64,000 nt of DNA from Gentiana macrophylla (taxonomy: Eukaryota; Streptophyta; Magnoliopsida; Gentianales; Gentianaceae), in the NCBI GenBank assembly GCA_026214975.1, contig JAOBSW010000183.1, positions 1 through 64,000 on the forward strand. Direction: 5' to 3'. The notes under the pieces are model-generated. The model saw nothing but the letters and a program-made list of their open reading frames with translations. It was not told the DNA's origin and ran no database searches. This document shows positions 23,375-35,809 of this stretch, piece after piece. Positions within the stretch are counted from its first letter, which is position 1. Every line of letters starts with the position of its first letter. The position numbers were made by a program, and so were the translations under genes.

Positions 23375-25120
23375 ACTCTACAAGGGGTTGTAGAACATAC
23401 CTCTGGATCTCAAAATCCAAGTAGAAGAACCGTAATAGAAAGAATAAAAGATTGTGTGAAGAGCACCATGATCTTCCGTGACGTGTGATCCAAGTAACTC
23501 CCGTGGAAGGAAATCCTCGCCTCTAATCCTTCCGATATGCTACCCGAAAACCTCCAAGATTTTTCCCCGCTCCCTTGGCCTAAAAATTTTCTTCTCTCTA
23601 TAAGAGGTGATGTCAAAATCACAATGTGTTTTAGGCTTGGGAGAACTCTCTTTATATAGGAGAGTAATCCTTGACCTCCAAGGATTTTATTTTGCAAATA
23701 AATAAATCCAATAAATAAAAGATAATCTCATAATATTCTAGAACAAATCTAGAATAATATTTATCTTTATTTCTTACCATATATATTTATCCAATAAATA
23801 TTTTGTGCACATGTCTTATTAATTCACAAGCAAAATAATTTCTTGTTCCATAATACATGAAGGGGGGGGGGTGAAATTTAACCATTGTGACATAGTCACA
23901 ATAATTTCGACTTATACACACCAATTTGGGCCAAGATTATGAAAAATGCCAATTTTCACATATTTAATTATTTAGCCCAACTAATTTAATAGTTCATTAA
24001 ACAATTAATTCACATATCATTTTAATTAAATTCTAATAAGAACTAAATTAATATTATTAGGATTCGACGTCCGAGAATAGCTATGCTATATTAGAGCCAC
24101 GTCGGGACCATTGACTAATAATCGCGTCCGATAAATCAAATAAATAATTATCTTACAAATGTAATAATTATAATCGATAAATCAATCACAGGAATATGCC
24201 ACCATAATCCCGTGACTGCACTCCTCCGATTATGAGATTATATTTATCTCCTCACGAGAATGATAATAAGCGTCCATTGATATAATCATTACATATGGAT
24301 TAATGATCCATAGACTGTTCATTCTAAATCGGGAAGTTACCGTTAACCCTTTTTAGAACCTCTTATCCTTATTTACCATTAACCCCCTAGTGATCAATTA
24401 ATTCCTAAAACTCACTGGTAGCTAATCATTGTAATATGAACTCCTTGAATCGATCGGCTTTAGGATTAACAAATAAGGAATCGTTTATCAACTTCCATAA
24501 ATGGAAGGAATGGATTCGTGATCTCGTGATAAACACGACTACTCACTCAATCCAAAGACAATGCCAAGATGGGGTAATTCGATCACGACTCAAGCAGTAA
24601 TCCTTAACCGCCAAGTCAAACTTCATATCGATTCAAGCAGCTTGATCGTGATCACCTTAGGATTAAGATATATCCATAAATATGATCATCGATTGATTCG
24701 ATAAGACTTCTCGACACGGAATTATATCGTGAACTCTAATCAAATCGGTCCAAATTTCTATATGATATATCTATCATATATAAATGCCCTACTAGTTCTC
24801 TTAACCCAAATTCTAGATAAGACAATCACACCTATTGTGTTTCAAGCATTAATATCACGTTAAAGGAGAGACCCGATACTTCGATTAACTTCACTATGGG
24901 CTAATTGTATTTTAAGTACATCTTCACTAACTCAATCCTCCGTGTATTTCCCAAACACCGAAAGTTAAGTGATTACATAAACGATATACTTTAGGTTTTT
25001 TCAGAGTGTAAATACTATTGTCACATCGGTGAATATGAGAATAATAAATATGAATAATAATATCATTTCATTTATTAAATAAAACAATTACAAAATTGTC
25101 TTTCGGCATCACACCTAACA
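23368..25120 (-). repeat. LTR C (minus, 5' LTR position, U5-truncated)
   Basis: On the minus strand it starts TGTTAGGTGTGATGCC at 25120 and matches LTR A closely, with TATA at 23650-23659. It lacks the last 71 or so bases present in LTR A and joins LTR B at a shared TAGATCT. Its outer end abuts the CTCTT duplication at 25121-25125. No primer-binding site follows it. Confidence 0.8.
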
Positions 25121-26335
25121 CTCTTTGACTCGCAGGCTAAGTGACTTTCCTTAGGTTCTGATTGAAATCTTGCACAAACACCTACTGCAATTGACATATC
25201 AGGTGAGAGGTACAGCAGACTACCTATCATCCTTCTGTATAATGTCTGATCAACATATTTGCCTTCTTTATCTTCATCCATTCTGAGGCTTGTACTCATA
25301 GGAGTTGATACTTTGGTGCTATTTTCCATACCAAACTTCTATAGCAGCTCCTTGATATATTTAGTTTGATGAATGAAGATTCCATCTTTCATCTGTTTGA
25401 CTTGCAATCCCAAGAAGTAGTTCATTTCACCCATCATAGTCATTTGGAACTTGCTTTTCATGAGATTAGCAAACTTTTCACATAGCAATTCATTTTGAGA
25501 ACCAAAGATTATGTCATCTACATAAATCTACCAAAGATGGTGTTGTCCCCTTCATTAATTCGTAAAAGAGTCTTGTCAATGGTACATTTGGTAAAACCAT
25601 TGTTCACAAAGAATTGAGATAGGTTTCATACCATGCTCTTGGTGCTTGTTTCAAACCATAAAGTGCCTTATTGAGTCTATACACTTTATCTTCTTGATCT
25701 TTAACTTCAAAACTGTATAAGGTTGTCGAACATAAACCTCCTCCTCCGTAATGCCATTCAAAATGCACTTTTGACATCCATATGGTATACTTTGAAGTTC
25801 TTAAATGCAAGATATGCCAAAAATAATCTTATAGCTTCCAATCTTGCAATCTGGCATATGTCTCATCAAAATCTATTCCTTCTCGCTTGAGAATAGCCTT
25901 TGCTACTAGTATGGCCTTGTTTCTAACAATGGTACAGATTCATCCAATTTATTTATGTATACCCATTTTGTACCAATTATATTTGCATGACTAGGCTTCT
26001 CCACTAGTGTCCAAACTTGGTTTCTTTTAAACTCATTCAATTCTTCTTGCATAGCAATTATCCAACTGGATCGATATTGCTTCTTCAACAACTTTAGGCT
26101 CCATTTGAGATAGAAATCAAGTAAACATTGCTTCCAATTCTCTTCAAGTCCTTATACCTTGTCAGTATGTCAAAATTACTTGTTCAAGCAGGTGATCCCT
26201 TAACCATTGTAAATCTTGATTTGTTTGATTTACTAGAACATCATCTTCAATAGAATCTCATGTTTTTTTTCAAGAGGGGATTAGCATATCCTTGAACCGC
26301 TTCATTGGTGCATCAAGATGAGTGTTGCCGAGAGG
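25121..26335 (-). pseudogene. pol: SIRE-like pol: reverse transcriptase and RNase H start
   Basis: Broken frames carry copia RVT_2 motifs: MQEELNEFKRNQVWTLVEKP and GTKWVYINKLDE (26091-25906), [20 protein letters not shown] (about 25690-25630), YVDDIIFGSQNE near 25530-25500, and KYIKELL. The RNase H start follows (KVSTPMSTSLRMDEDK, YRRMIGSLLYL, VGVCARFQSEPKESH), ending at the CTCTT break. The rest of RNase H is at 2439-2890. Multiple frameshifts make it inactive. Confidence 0.85.
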
Positions 26336-27451
26336 TTCTTCAACAGGCAGAGTCGTAAACTTTTAAGTCATTTAACTCCTTTAATACATCAATACATTCT
26401 GAATCAGTGACTTGGAGATTCTCAGCAGGTTCTGAAACTTCATCTTCCATTCTAGTGAACTTTGCTTCATCAAACACATCATGTATTGATTCTTCATGTT
26501 TCAGTGTCCTTTTGTTCAGTACCCTGAATGCCTTGCTGACTGAAGAGTATCCCAAAAAGATTCCTTCTTCTGATTTTGGTTGGAATGTCTTCAGTTGTTC
26601 CTTATGATTTAAAATAAAACATTTGCTTCCAAATGGATGGAAATATGAAATTTTAGGTTTTCTTCCATTTCATATCTCATAAGGTGTGTTCAGCAGCTTT
26701 TTGTTCACTGAGGTTCTATTTTGTGTGTAGCATGTTGTATTGATTGCTTCATCCCAATATCTTTCAGGTAGTAATGCTTCACAAATCATAGTCCTCCCGC
26801 TCTCTCAAAGTCCTGTTTTTCTTTCAAAGAACCTCATTTTATGGAGGTGTACCAAAGAAATGCTAATTGATGCAGGACTCCATTTTGTTCATAGAATTCC
26901 CTTATGACTTTGTTAAGAAACTCGGTACCCTTGTCTGATCTGTTCTTCACTACAGTCAAACTTTTCTCATTTTGCAGGCTTTTCTAAAGTTCAGGTAACT
27001 TTTGAAGTGTTTCTCTGTTCTTGTTCATAAATATTACCCAAGTGTATCTTGAATAAACATCCACAACAACCAGAGTGTATTTATTTCCTGTTACACTTGT
27101 TGGCATTACTGGTCCAAATAAATCCATGTGCATTAGCTCCAAAACACTCTTTGTTGATTGTTTGGTTTTTGACATGAAGCTTGACTTTGTTTGTTAACCT
27201 TGCTGACATGCATCACATATGCCATCCTTTTTGAATGTGATATCAGGTAAACCAATCATCAAATTCCTTTTCACCAAATGATTGATATCATCAAAATTTA
27301 GATGATTCAACTTTTTATGCCATAACAAATTTAATTCTGACTTGGTATGAACTATCAGGCATGTTTCTGGAAAAGTAGCAGACCAATCCACAACATACAT
27401 GTTGTCTTCTTCTAGCCAACACAACTTGTTCACCTCTTTCACTAATGACAA
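26336..27451 (-). pseudogene. pol: SIRE-like pol: pre-integrase and integrase
   Basis: Minus strand. NLLWHKKLNHLNFDDINHLVKR with CDACQQG (27370-27200) is the zinc-binding pre-integrase region. ELMHMDLFGPVMPTSVTGNKY and DVYSRYTWVIFM (27145-27030) hold the integrase core with its first Asp. The later core is frameshifted. GYSSVSKAFRVLNKRTLKHEES with VVFDE-like HDVFDEAKF (26555-26470) is the usual segment between integrase and RT. Confidence 0.8.
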
Positions 27452-28102
27452 TACAAAGAGCCTTTGTCAAAAGTGACCTTGTAACCCATGTCACGTAATC
27501 TGCCCTGTGTTCTCGTGAGGTTGTAGTTCAATCCTTCCACATATGCAACATTTCTGATAGTTAGTCCATTTTTCACCAGTGTTCCATATCCTCTTGTATT
27601 TCCCGGTGTGTTCTTGTTTCCAAAGTTGACACTTAGACCATCATTTGCCACATAATTTTTAAACAAAGTGTTTATTCTATGTCATATGTCCGAACATCCA
27701 TCGTCAAAGTACTGCATACACCCTACAAAACAAATTTAATGTGTTTTAGGTACCCAAAGTCTGTTTGGGTCCATAGTGGTCATGGTAAGCATGACCTTGG
27801 CAAATTTCCATAAGGTCTTCTTTGAAAAGCATTGCATTTTTTTTCATATATGTACCATACATTTACATAAAATCTAACATTTGGTTGTGTAGGATTCACA
27901 TATGGTTTCTGGCTTTTTGGTACATAATGTTGTTTGAAGTAATTTCTATTGTTAGAAGCACTAGCATAACCATAAGGTTGCTGCCTGTTAGGAATAGCCC
28001 TATAATATGGAGTCTGCTGAGGTCCCTGCTGAGGTCTCAAATAAGTCCTCTGCTGAGTCCTTTGTTGATTCTATTGCTGAGGTTTTACCCTAGCATTATG
28101 GT
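27442..28102 (-). pseudogene. pol: SIRE-like gag end and protease
   Basis: The Gln/Pro-rich gag C-terminus (QQGPQQTPYYRAIPNRQQPYGY) lies at 28040-27780 and the protease after it. YFDDGCSD near 27705 stands where copia proteases have a YLDSGCS-like motif. VNFGNKNTPGNTRGYGTL and NVAYVEGLNYNL (27630-27520) are the usual segment between protease and integrase. Stops and shifts are frequent. The right edge is the ATGGT target site of the Athila composite. Confidence 0.75.
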
Positions 28103-29514
28103 TGTTAAGGCCATATTTATATGATTATTAAGGGTGTATTTCATTATTATTTTCCCCACATTTGCATAATTTACATGAGAATTAAGGGTTTAAGTGTAAT
28201 TATTTAGTAAGGATGATTTTAATATGGTTATTTGCAAAATTGATTAGATTATGTGTTAAATTAATGGAAAATTATTAATATTTGAGTTTTATTACATTTT
28301 TCAATGTTTATTTATCCTTTAGAGGCTGAATTTTTGAAAGCTAAAGAGGATAAATGAAGCTCAAGTCGAATTATTCAAGATAGAGTTGGAATTGGCTTGA
28401 AGAAAATGGATAAAGATGAAGAGATCCGATCCTAAGCATTGCAAACGAAGCGTCAGATCCCCGCCCATTCTGCACGGGCGCCCATCGATCTTGGACGAAG
28501 GCCCGAAGTGAATCAAGCGCCCATGCAAAGGCCCGGAATCGTATTTTACATTGAGTCTTCGCACGTAAGCCAAACGCGACGTTCATTCTCCGTCCCTGCA
28601 TTCTCGACGGGCGCCTGGTTGTTCAAACGAAAGGCCCAAAGGCCGACTTAAACCCTAACCGACTTAGCACTCTATAAATACAAAGAAGCAGCTCCAACCC
28701 TAAGGGGATACTTTTCATAGCCGCAATTTTCACAAAAGAATCGCGCTTCAAAACCACTTTACACAGAGATGCAAATCTCCAATCCAACAATCTTCTCCAA
28801 TATGATTGTTAGCTAGAAACCTTGCAGTGAGTCGACGGAGGAAGCTTATCAACAACAAAACCAACTAGAGGAGTTCAATACTTGATGTGTAGTGAGTTTA
28901 TTTCATAGTTTTTCATTACTTTGGATCTGTTTTGTATTGTTTATGTTTTGTTGAATTAAGATTTGATGAACCGATCTATGTTTAATTGATGCTTGAATTA
29001 ATATATGAAAGTATGTTATTTAAGTTTGATTTCATTCAAAGTAATGCATCTACTCATGTTGTAAGAGATTAAGCATGTTTAGTTGAGTAAAAAGCTTGGA
29101 AACAATCTCGTGATTTCGTTTTGATTGCATGTTTAGTTTGTTTGAAAAGATGAACGAAACCTGAGAAATTTGATTGAAGATATTTGATCGAATTCGTGAA
29201 AAATCACTACTAAAAACTATGTCTTTAGATCACCATCTAGTTGGGGGTTGTTTGTTGATGGGTGGATTCGTTGCCTCGCTGTGTTTTCCTTTAATTGTCT
29301 GAATCGAATCGTTTAGATTAAGTTTAGTTTAAGTTCTAGTTTTATAAACCCTAATTTCCTACTGTTTTCCTGCACTTTTCTGCTTCAATTCATAGTCAGA
29401 CGCTCGCTCACTTTAGTGAACGCCGTCCGCCTTTCTGCTTTTCTTATTTTCTCGCTTGTTTTTATTCTTGTTTTAGTTTTAATTTTAGGTTTAGGTTTTA
29501 GATAGTTTCAACCT
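28103..29514 (+). repeat. Athila LTR1 (5' LTR, 3'-truncated)
   Basis: Colinear with LTR2 and LTR3 from TGTTAAGGCCATATTTATAT to GTTTCAACCTA at 29514, with TATA at 28671-28680 (TCTATAAATA). It lacks about the last 150 bases, the CA end and a primer site. Next comes AAAACT and an opposite-strand LTR of a related family. Confidence 0.9.
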
Positions 29515-29520
29515 AAAACT

Positions 29521-31067
29521 TGTCACGGATTTATCTAACAAAGCAAACAAGTAATAATCCGGTTAACCTCAAGTATAAGTAGTAATAGTGGTTAATGCCA
29601 GGTCGATCTTACGGGGAACTGGCGATTGCTAACCCTAGTTTTTGTTTAACTAACTAACCTATGTCACGATTACTAAACTAAACAGCGAATGAAACAAAAC
29701 AAAACAGAAAATAAAACTAGACAGAGGATGTAATCCAAAGCTAGGAAGAATACGGGTTGCGAATTTATTTAATACTAAACTAAACTAAGATGCAAATAAG
29801 AGTAAACTAACTAAACAAATTCAAGTTTTAAGGATTTAAATCAAGTTTATAACGAACAATCGAGGATTGATCCACCTATCCAACAAGCATTGATTTCCTA
29901 TCTCGATTATATTGTGCTTTTTATCTAGGTTGTGATTCACCTTATCTAAACATGAACCCTAATTCCTTAGAAAGTTCATATATTAGTCTATTATCTTCCA
30001 ATGCAAGATTAACGCGTTTTCTAACCAAAGATGTAACCTTTATGTTTATAATCTAGCAATTAAACCTATTAACTTTCGTTATGATAGATTCGAATTACTA
30101 TTCTTAGTCATGATGATTTAGGGTTTTTTAAGATTTCCATCAACAATAAACAATCACACATGCATATCTTCCGATGTAAAAGCAATTAAACGTAATAAGC
30201 ATGAATAAGAAACAACCTTTAAATAAAAACTCACAAGACAAATCAAGAAAACGAAATCAACAATCGTTGGATGGCTTCACAATACTCGCTTGATGAAGCT
30301 TTTAGCCTCTAAACATCCTCAAGAACTCGAATTTGCGTAAATAGTACATAAAAAGTAACTAGTTTAATCTAGATCTAAAGTGCATAAAAACTGGAATAAA
30401 AGTAGAAAACGCAGCCTAAAGCCGCCCCCTAGGTTTAGTGGTTTTGAATAATGAGTATATGGTCTCCTTAGTGGTTGAGAAACAGCCCAGATATTTATAG
30501 ATCTCTAAGTCGGTTTCACTAAGTCGGCTACCGGACGCCTGCCTGGATCCTTGAACGCCCGCCCATTCTTCATATGAACTTCAAATCGGGCCGAAGTCAT
30601 GATCGACGCTCGCCCACCTGGGCCGTCACCTGGCCCAAACTTCTCGAATCAACTTTCCATCCTCGACGCTGCTCAATTTACTGCACGCCCGCCCACTGGG
30701 ACGGAGATTCTGGACGCAGTCCAAATGTTCGAATCTTGATTTCTTTGATCTCTATCTCTTTTCATCTTGTCAATTCCTTCATTATCTCTTTTAAATCACC
30801 ATATATTTTGACTCGTATCTCTTTTGATCATCATTTGAGCCTTGAAAAATGTATCTACATCATATAAAAACACCACAAAATGTAATATCGCTCAAATAAT
30901 CGTAAAAACATAATTAAAGAACATAAATCAACCTATTTTGCGATTAACTCTATTGAAATATCATTTACTCAATATTTCCATTAAACACACGTTTCCAATT
31001 TAGTACAAATACGGGGGAAAATATCATAGAATATAGCGTTATAAATCGTATAAAATCACCCTTAATA
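29521..31067 (-). repeat. minus Athila-like LTR, unit 1
   Basis: On the minus strand it runs from TATTAAGGGTGATTTTATACG (31067; the others start TGTTAAGGG) to AAATCCGTGACA (29521). TATA is at 30491-30500. Its 3' end is followed by AGTTTT, the start of an Athila post-LTR sequence, and then by inverted LTR1. Confidence 0.85.
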
Positions 31068-32638
31068 ACTACAAAAACTTGTCACGGATTTATCTAACAA
31101 AGCAACAAGTAATAATCCGTTAACCTCAAGTATAAGGATCGTAGTAATAGATGTTAATGCTGGGTCGATCTTACGGGGAACTGGCGATTGCTAACCCTAG
31201 TTTTTGTTTAACTAACTAACCTATGTCACGATTACTAAACTAAACAGCGAATGAAACAAAACAAAACAGAAAATAAAACTAGACAGAGGATGTAATCCAA
31301 AGCTAGGAAGAATACGGGTTGCGAATTTATTTAATACTAAACTAAACTAAGATGCAAATAATAGTAAACTAACTAAACAAATTCAAGTTTTAAGGATTTA
31401 ATTCAAGTTTATAACGAACAAACGAGGATTGATCCACCTATCCAACAAGCATTGATTTTCTATCTCGATTATATTGTGGTTTTTATCTAGGTTGTGATTC
31501 ACCTTATCTAAACATGAACCCTAATTCCTTAGAAAGTTCATATATTAGTCTATTATCTTCCAATGCAAGATTAACGCGTTTTCTAACCAAAGATGTAAAC
31601 TTTATGTTTATAATCTAGCAATTAAACCTATTAACTTCCGTTATGATAGATTCGAATTACTATTCTTATTCATGATGATTCTAGGGTTTTTTAAGATTTC
31701 CATCAACAATAAACAATCACACATGCATATCTTCCGATGTAAAAGCAATTAAACGTAATAAGCATGAATAAGAAACAACCTTTAAATAAAAACTCACAAT
31801 ACAACCGAAGAAAACGAAATCAACAATCATTGGATGGCTTCACAATACTCGTTTGATGAAGCTTTTAGCCTCTAAACATCCTCAGCAACTCGAATTTGCA
31901 GAAATAGTACATAAAAAGTAACTAGTTTAATCTAGATCTAAAGTGCATAAAAACTGGAATAAAAAGGAGAAAAACGCAGCCTAAAGCCGCCCCTAGGTTT
32001 AGGGTTTTGAATAATGAGTATATGGTCTCCTTAGGGTTGAGAAACAGCCGCATATTTATAGATCTCTAAGTCGGTTTCACTAAGTCGGCTACCGGACGCC
32101 TGTCTGGATCTTTGAACGCCCGTCCATTCTTCATATGAACTTCAAATCGGGCGGAGTCATGATCGACGCCGCCCACCCAAGGGCCCACCTCTCGGCCCAA
32201 ACTTCCTCGAATCAACTTTCCATCCCTCGACGCTGCTCAATTTATTGCACGCCCGCCCACTCGGGGACGGAGATTCTCGACGCCACCCAAATGTTCGAAT
32301 CTTGATTTCTTTGAACTCTATCTCTTTTAATCTTGTCAATTCCTTCATTATCTCTTTAAAATCAGCATATATTTCGACTCTTATCTCTTTTGATCATCAT
32401 TTCAGCCTTGAAAAATGTATCTACATCATATAAAAACACCACAAAATGTAATATCGCTCAAATAATCGTAAAAACATAATTAAAGCACATAAATCAACCT
32501 ATTTTGCGATTAACTCTTTTGAAATATCATTTACTCAATATTTCCATTAAACACACGTTTCTTATGCAATTTAGTACAAATACGGGGAAAAATATCATAG
32601 AATATAGCGTTATAAATCGTATAAAATCACCCTTAACA
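31068..32638 (-). repeat. minus Athila-like LTR, unit 2 with 12-bp spacer
   Basis: The LTR is 31080-32638, from TGTTAAGGG to CCGTGACA on the minus strand, with TATA near 32052-32060. The spacer at 31068-31079 reads AGTTTTTGTAGT on the minus strand. AGTTTTTG equals the first bases after an Athila LTR, just before GCGCC of the primer site, and AGT equals the end of the polypurine tract region. Confidence 0.85.
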
Positions 32639-34202
32639 ACTACAAAACTTGTCACGGATTTATCTAACAAAGCTAACAAGTAATAATCCGTTAACCTCAA
32701 GTATAAGGATCGTAGTAATAGTGGTTAATGCCGCTCGATCTTACGGGAATCAAGCGATTGCTAACCCTAGTTTTTGTTTAACTAACTAACCTATGCCACG
32801 ATTACTAAACTAAACAAATAATGAAACAAAACAAAACAGTAAAAATAAAACTAGACAGAGGATGTAATCCAAAGCTAGGAAGAATACGGGTTGCGTAATT
32901 TATTTAATACTAAACTAAACTAAGATGCAAATAAAAGTAAACTAACTAAACAAATTCAAGTTTTAAGGATTTAAATCAAGTTTATAACTAACAAACGAGG
33001 ATTGATCCACCTATCCAACAAGCATTGATTTCTATCTCGATTATATTGTGGTTTTTATCTAGGTTGTGATTCACCTTATCTAAACTTGAACCCTAATTCC
33101 TTAGAAAGTTCATATATTAGTCTATTATCTTCCAATGCAAGATTAACGATTTTCTAACCAAAGATGTAACTTTTATGTTTATAATCTAGCAATTAAACCT
33201 ATTAACTTCCGTTATGATAGATTCGAATTACTATTCTTATTCATGATGATCTAGGGTTTTTAAGATTTCCATCAACAATAAACAATCACACATGCATATC
33301 TTCCGATGTAAAAGCAATTAAACGTAATAAGCATGAATAAGAAACAACCTTTAAATAAAAACTCACAAGATAAATCAAGAAAACGAAATCAACAATCGTT
33401 GGATGGCTTCACAATACTCGTTTGATGAAGCTTTTAGCCTCTAAACATCCTCAGCAACTCGAATTTGCAGAAATAGTACATAAAAAGTAACTAGTTTAAT
33501 CTAGATCTAAAGTGCATAAAAACTGGAATAAAAAGGAGAAAAATGCAGCCTAAAGCCACCCCTAGGTTTAGGGTTTTGAATAATGAGTGTATGGTCTCCT
33601 TAGGGTTGAGAAACAGCCGCATATTTATAGATCTCTAAGTCGGTTTCACTAAGTCGGCTATCGGACGCCTGGCCCTGATCCTTGAACGCCCGCCCATTCT
33701 TCATATGAACTTCAAATCGGGCCGAGTCATGATCGACGCCATCCACCCAGGGCCCACCTCGGGCCCAAACTTCGAATCAACTTTCCATCCCTGGACGCTC
33801 GTTCAATTTACCAGACGCCCGTCCACTGGACGGAGATTCTGGACACCAGTCCAAATGTTCGAATCTTGATTTCTTTGATCTCTATCTCTTTTCATCTTGT
33901 CAATTCCTTCATTATCTCTTTTAAATCACCATGTATTTCGACTCTTATCTCTTTTGATCATCATTTGAGCCTTGAAAAATGTATCTACATCATATAAAAA
34001 CACCACAAAATGTAATATCGCTCAAATAATCGTAAAAACATAATTAAAGCACAAAAATCAACCTATTTTGCGATTAACTCTTTTGAAATATCATTTACTC
34101 AATATTTCCATTAAACACACGTTTCTTATGCAATTTAGTACAAATACGGGGAAAAATATCAAAGAATATAACGTTATAAATTGTATAAAATCACCCTTAA
34201 CA
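32639..34202 (-). repeat. minus Athila-like LTR, unit 3 with 11-bp spacer
   Basis: The LTR is 32650-34202, with TATA at 33621-33630. The spacer at 32639-32649 reads AGTTTTGTAGT. This unit abuts the polypurine tract at 34203-34215, so it is the true 3' LTR of the minus fragment. Units 1 to 3 are nearly identical over about 1.55 kb. Confidence 0.85.
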
Positions 34203-35809
34203 ACTCCCCCACACTTAAGCTTTTGCTCGTCCCGAGCAAAACAAAACAAAGATAAAGGCTCGAGAAAAGATTGACATCTAAACATATATAACACGTATCC
34301 AATAAATCAAAAGTTCACCAGTGTGTGTGCATAGCCCTAATAAACTTCCACTAAATCCGAACTTGAGAAACTCAAAGCAAAACTAGCTAATACCCCCTCG
34401 TAGACTAGCAATAAATGACACTCATAAGCTGTACCCTACAAACGTGATATAGCCCGAAAAGGATGATCGAATGTATCTAGGGCCTTTCTGAAATACTCAG
34501 AGGATAATCCCTACAACATATCCGTCGCTTCGCTTACCTGGGATGAGATAGACGATAACTTAGTCTTATATACATTTCATAACACTTCATTAGTTGATTT
34601 AACTTTTTCACTTTTAAACACACATCAGAATGAGCTATTGCCCTATCATAGCAGAATAGGATATTCGAGATATACCCTACCTTACTCAAATCATAAGGCA
34701 GCTTCTTCTGACTGTCGTGAGCTTTTAGTCATCATGGTGGTATAGGACATACGTGGTATACCCTATCGCACTCAAATCATCGACTAGCTTTCGACACACC
34801 CAATTATTTCATATTTTTTCAACTTTTTCATTTGACATCAAGTTACGTGTTACTTATCACATTCAAACCTTCAGATATTCACAGTATATCATACTTCGGA
34901 TCTAAATACAGACTATCATAAATCTCAAGATATATACGTAGCACTAAGTACATGACTTATAAGAAAATAAAAAATCACTCGTCCAAAAGGGGTATAACTT
35001 TATAAATAGCTCATCATTTACTATGGCTCGTGAAAATCGATCTCAGGTGAAACAACTAACTTATCAAACAGATGATATATAGCTTAAATGACTATAAAAA
35101 TAACGAACATTGAATCGAATTGCCTACTCGGGACAAAACAAAAACAAAAGTGTCTAAAAATTACGAAAATTTTAGCTCATTTTGCATAGAAACATAGAAA
35201 CATTACGCACTAAGCAAATGTGTAGATACATATCGAAACATTCTCTCCCCACACTTAAAAATCAACATGTCCTCATGTTGTGCGTAAATAAAGAAAAGAT
35301 AAAAGAACTTAGCTGATTTAAATCGAAACTCGACCGCCGGTCAGCCGGAGCCTACATAATGACACTTAGAACGCCAGAATCAGATAATGTAGCTCGATTT
35401 AAACCGCTAAAAATATGCCTCGCACGCCTTGACAAACATGGAACCATCTCGGGAAAACGGGAATTATACGAACTAAAAGAGATATCAAAAATGAAGATAA
35501 AGCAAAAGTGAAAGCATTCAATACATCCGTAAAGTAGAAACATAGTATAAAATGAAGAAAGTACGGGTGCCTTATGGCTTACATGATCCATCGGGAAAGG
35601 TAACAAAGAGCAATATCAAAATTACAACGAATCATATAAGAAAAAGTACCAATAACATACATCCATCGAATCAAAGAAAAAGAAAACTAGAATCGTAAAA
35701 ATAAAATCAAGGCCGCTCGGTGTCGCAGTAATCATCGCCGGAGGATCGAGAGGAGGTCCGTAAGGTGGTGCCGTAGCCCTAGCCGCCGAGTCGCCGCTCA
35801 AGATCTCAA
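34203..35809 (-). other. minus Athila 3' untranslated region and polypurine tract
   Basis: No gene. The tract AAGTGTGGGGGAGT (minus, 34203-34216) directly precedes LTR unit 3. About 34300-35290 is a diverged inverted counterpart of the plus-strand 3' block at 37931-38870. Shared pieces include GTATACCACGTATGTCCTAT and GATGATTTGAGTG. The remaining 500 bp to the ORF stop holds nothing I recognise. Confidence 0.7.

Larger units (their letters stand above)
2886..25125. mobile_element. 22.2-kb composite copia insertion flanked by CTCTT
   Basis: The unit 2891-25120 begins TGTTAG and ends CTAACA, flanked by CTCTT at 2886-2890 and 25121-25125. It interrupts the RNase H of the host copia element. Order: minus LTR A (2891-4728), decayed minus internal region with MITE and L1, a 1.2-kb unique stretch, plus-strand gag-pol, plus LTR B (21613-23374) and minus LTR C (23368-25120). 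The outer LTRs A and C share orientation, as expected for one element. The plus-strand half inside has no 5' LTR of its own, so simple nesting does not fully explain the structure. Confidence 0.75.

Noticed and set aside
28660..28672. Telomere-like AAACCCTAA words in the Athila LTRs
   Set aside because: Isolated single copies next to the TATA box, not a tandem array; no sign of telomeric or subtelomeric DNA.
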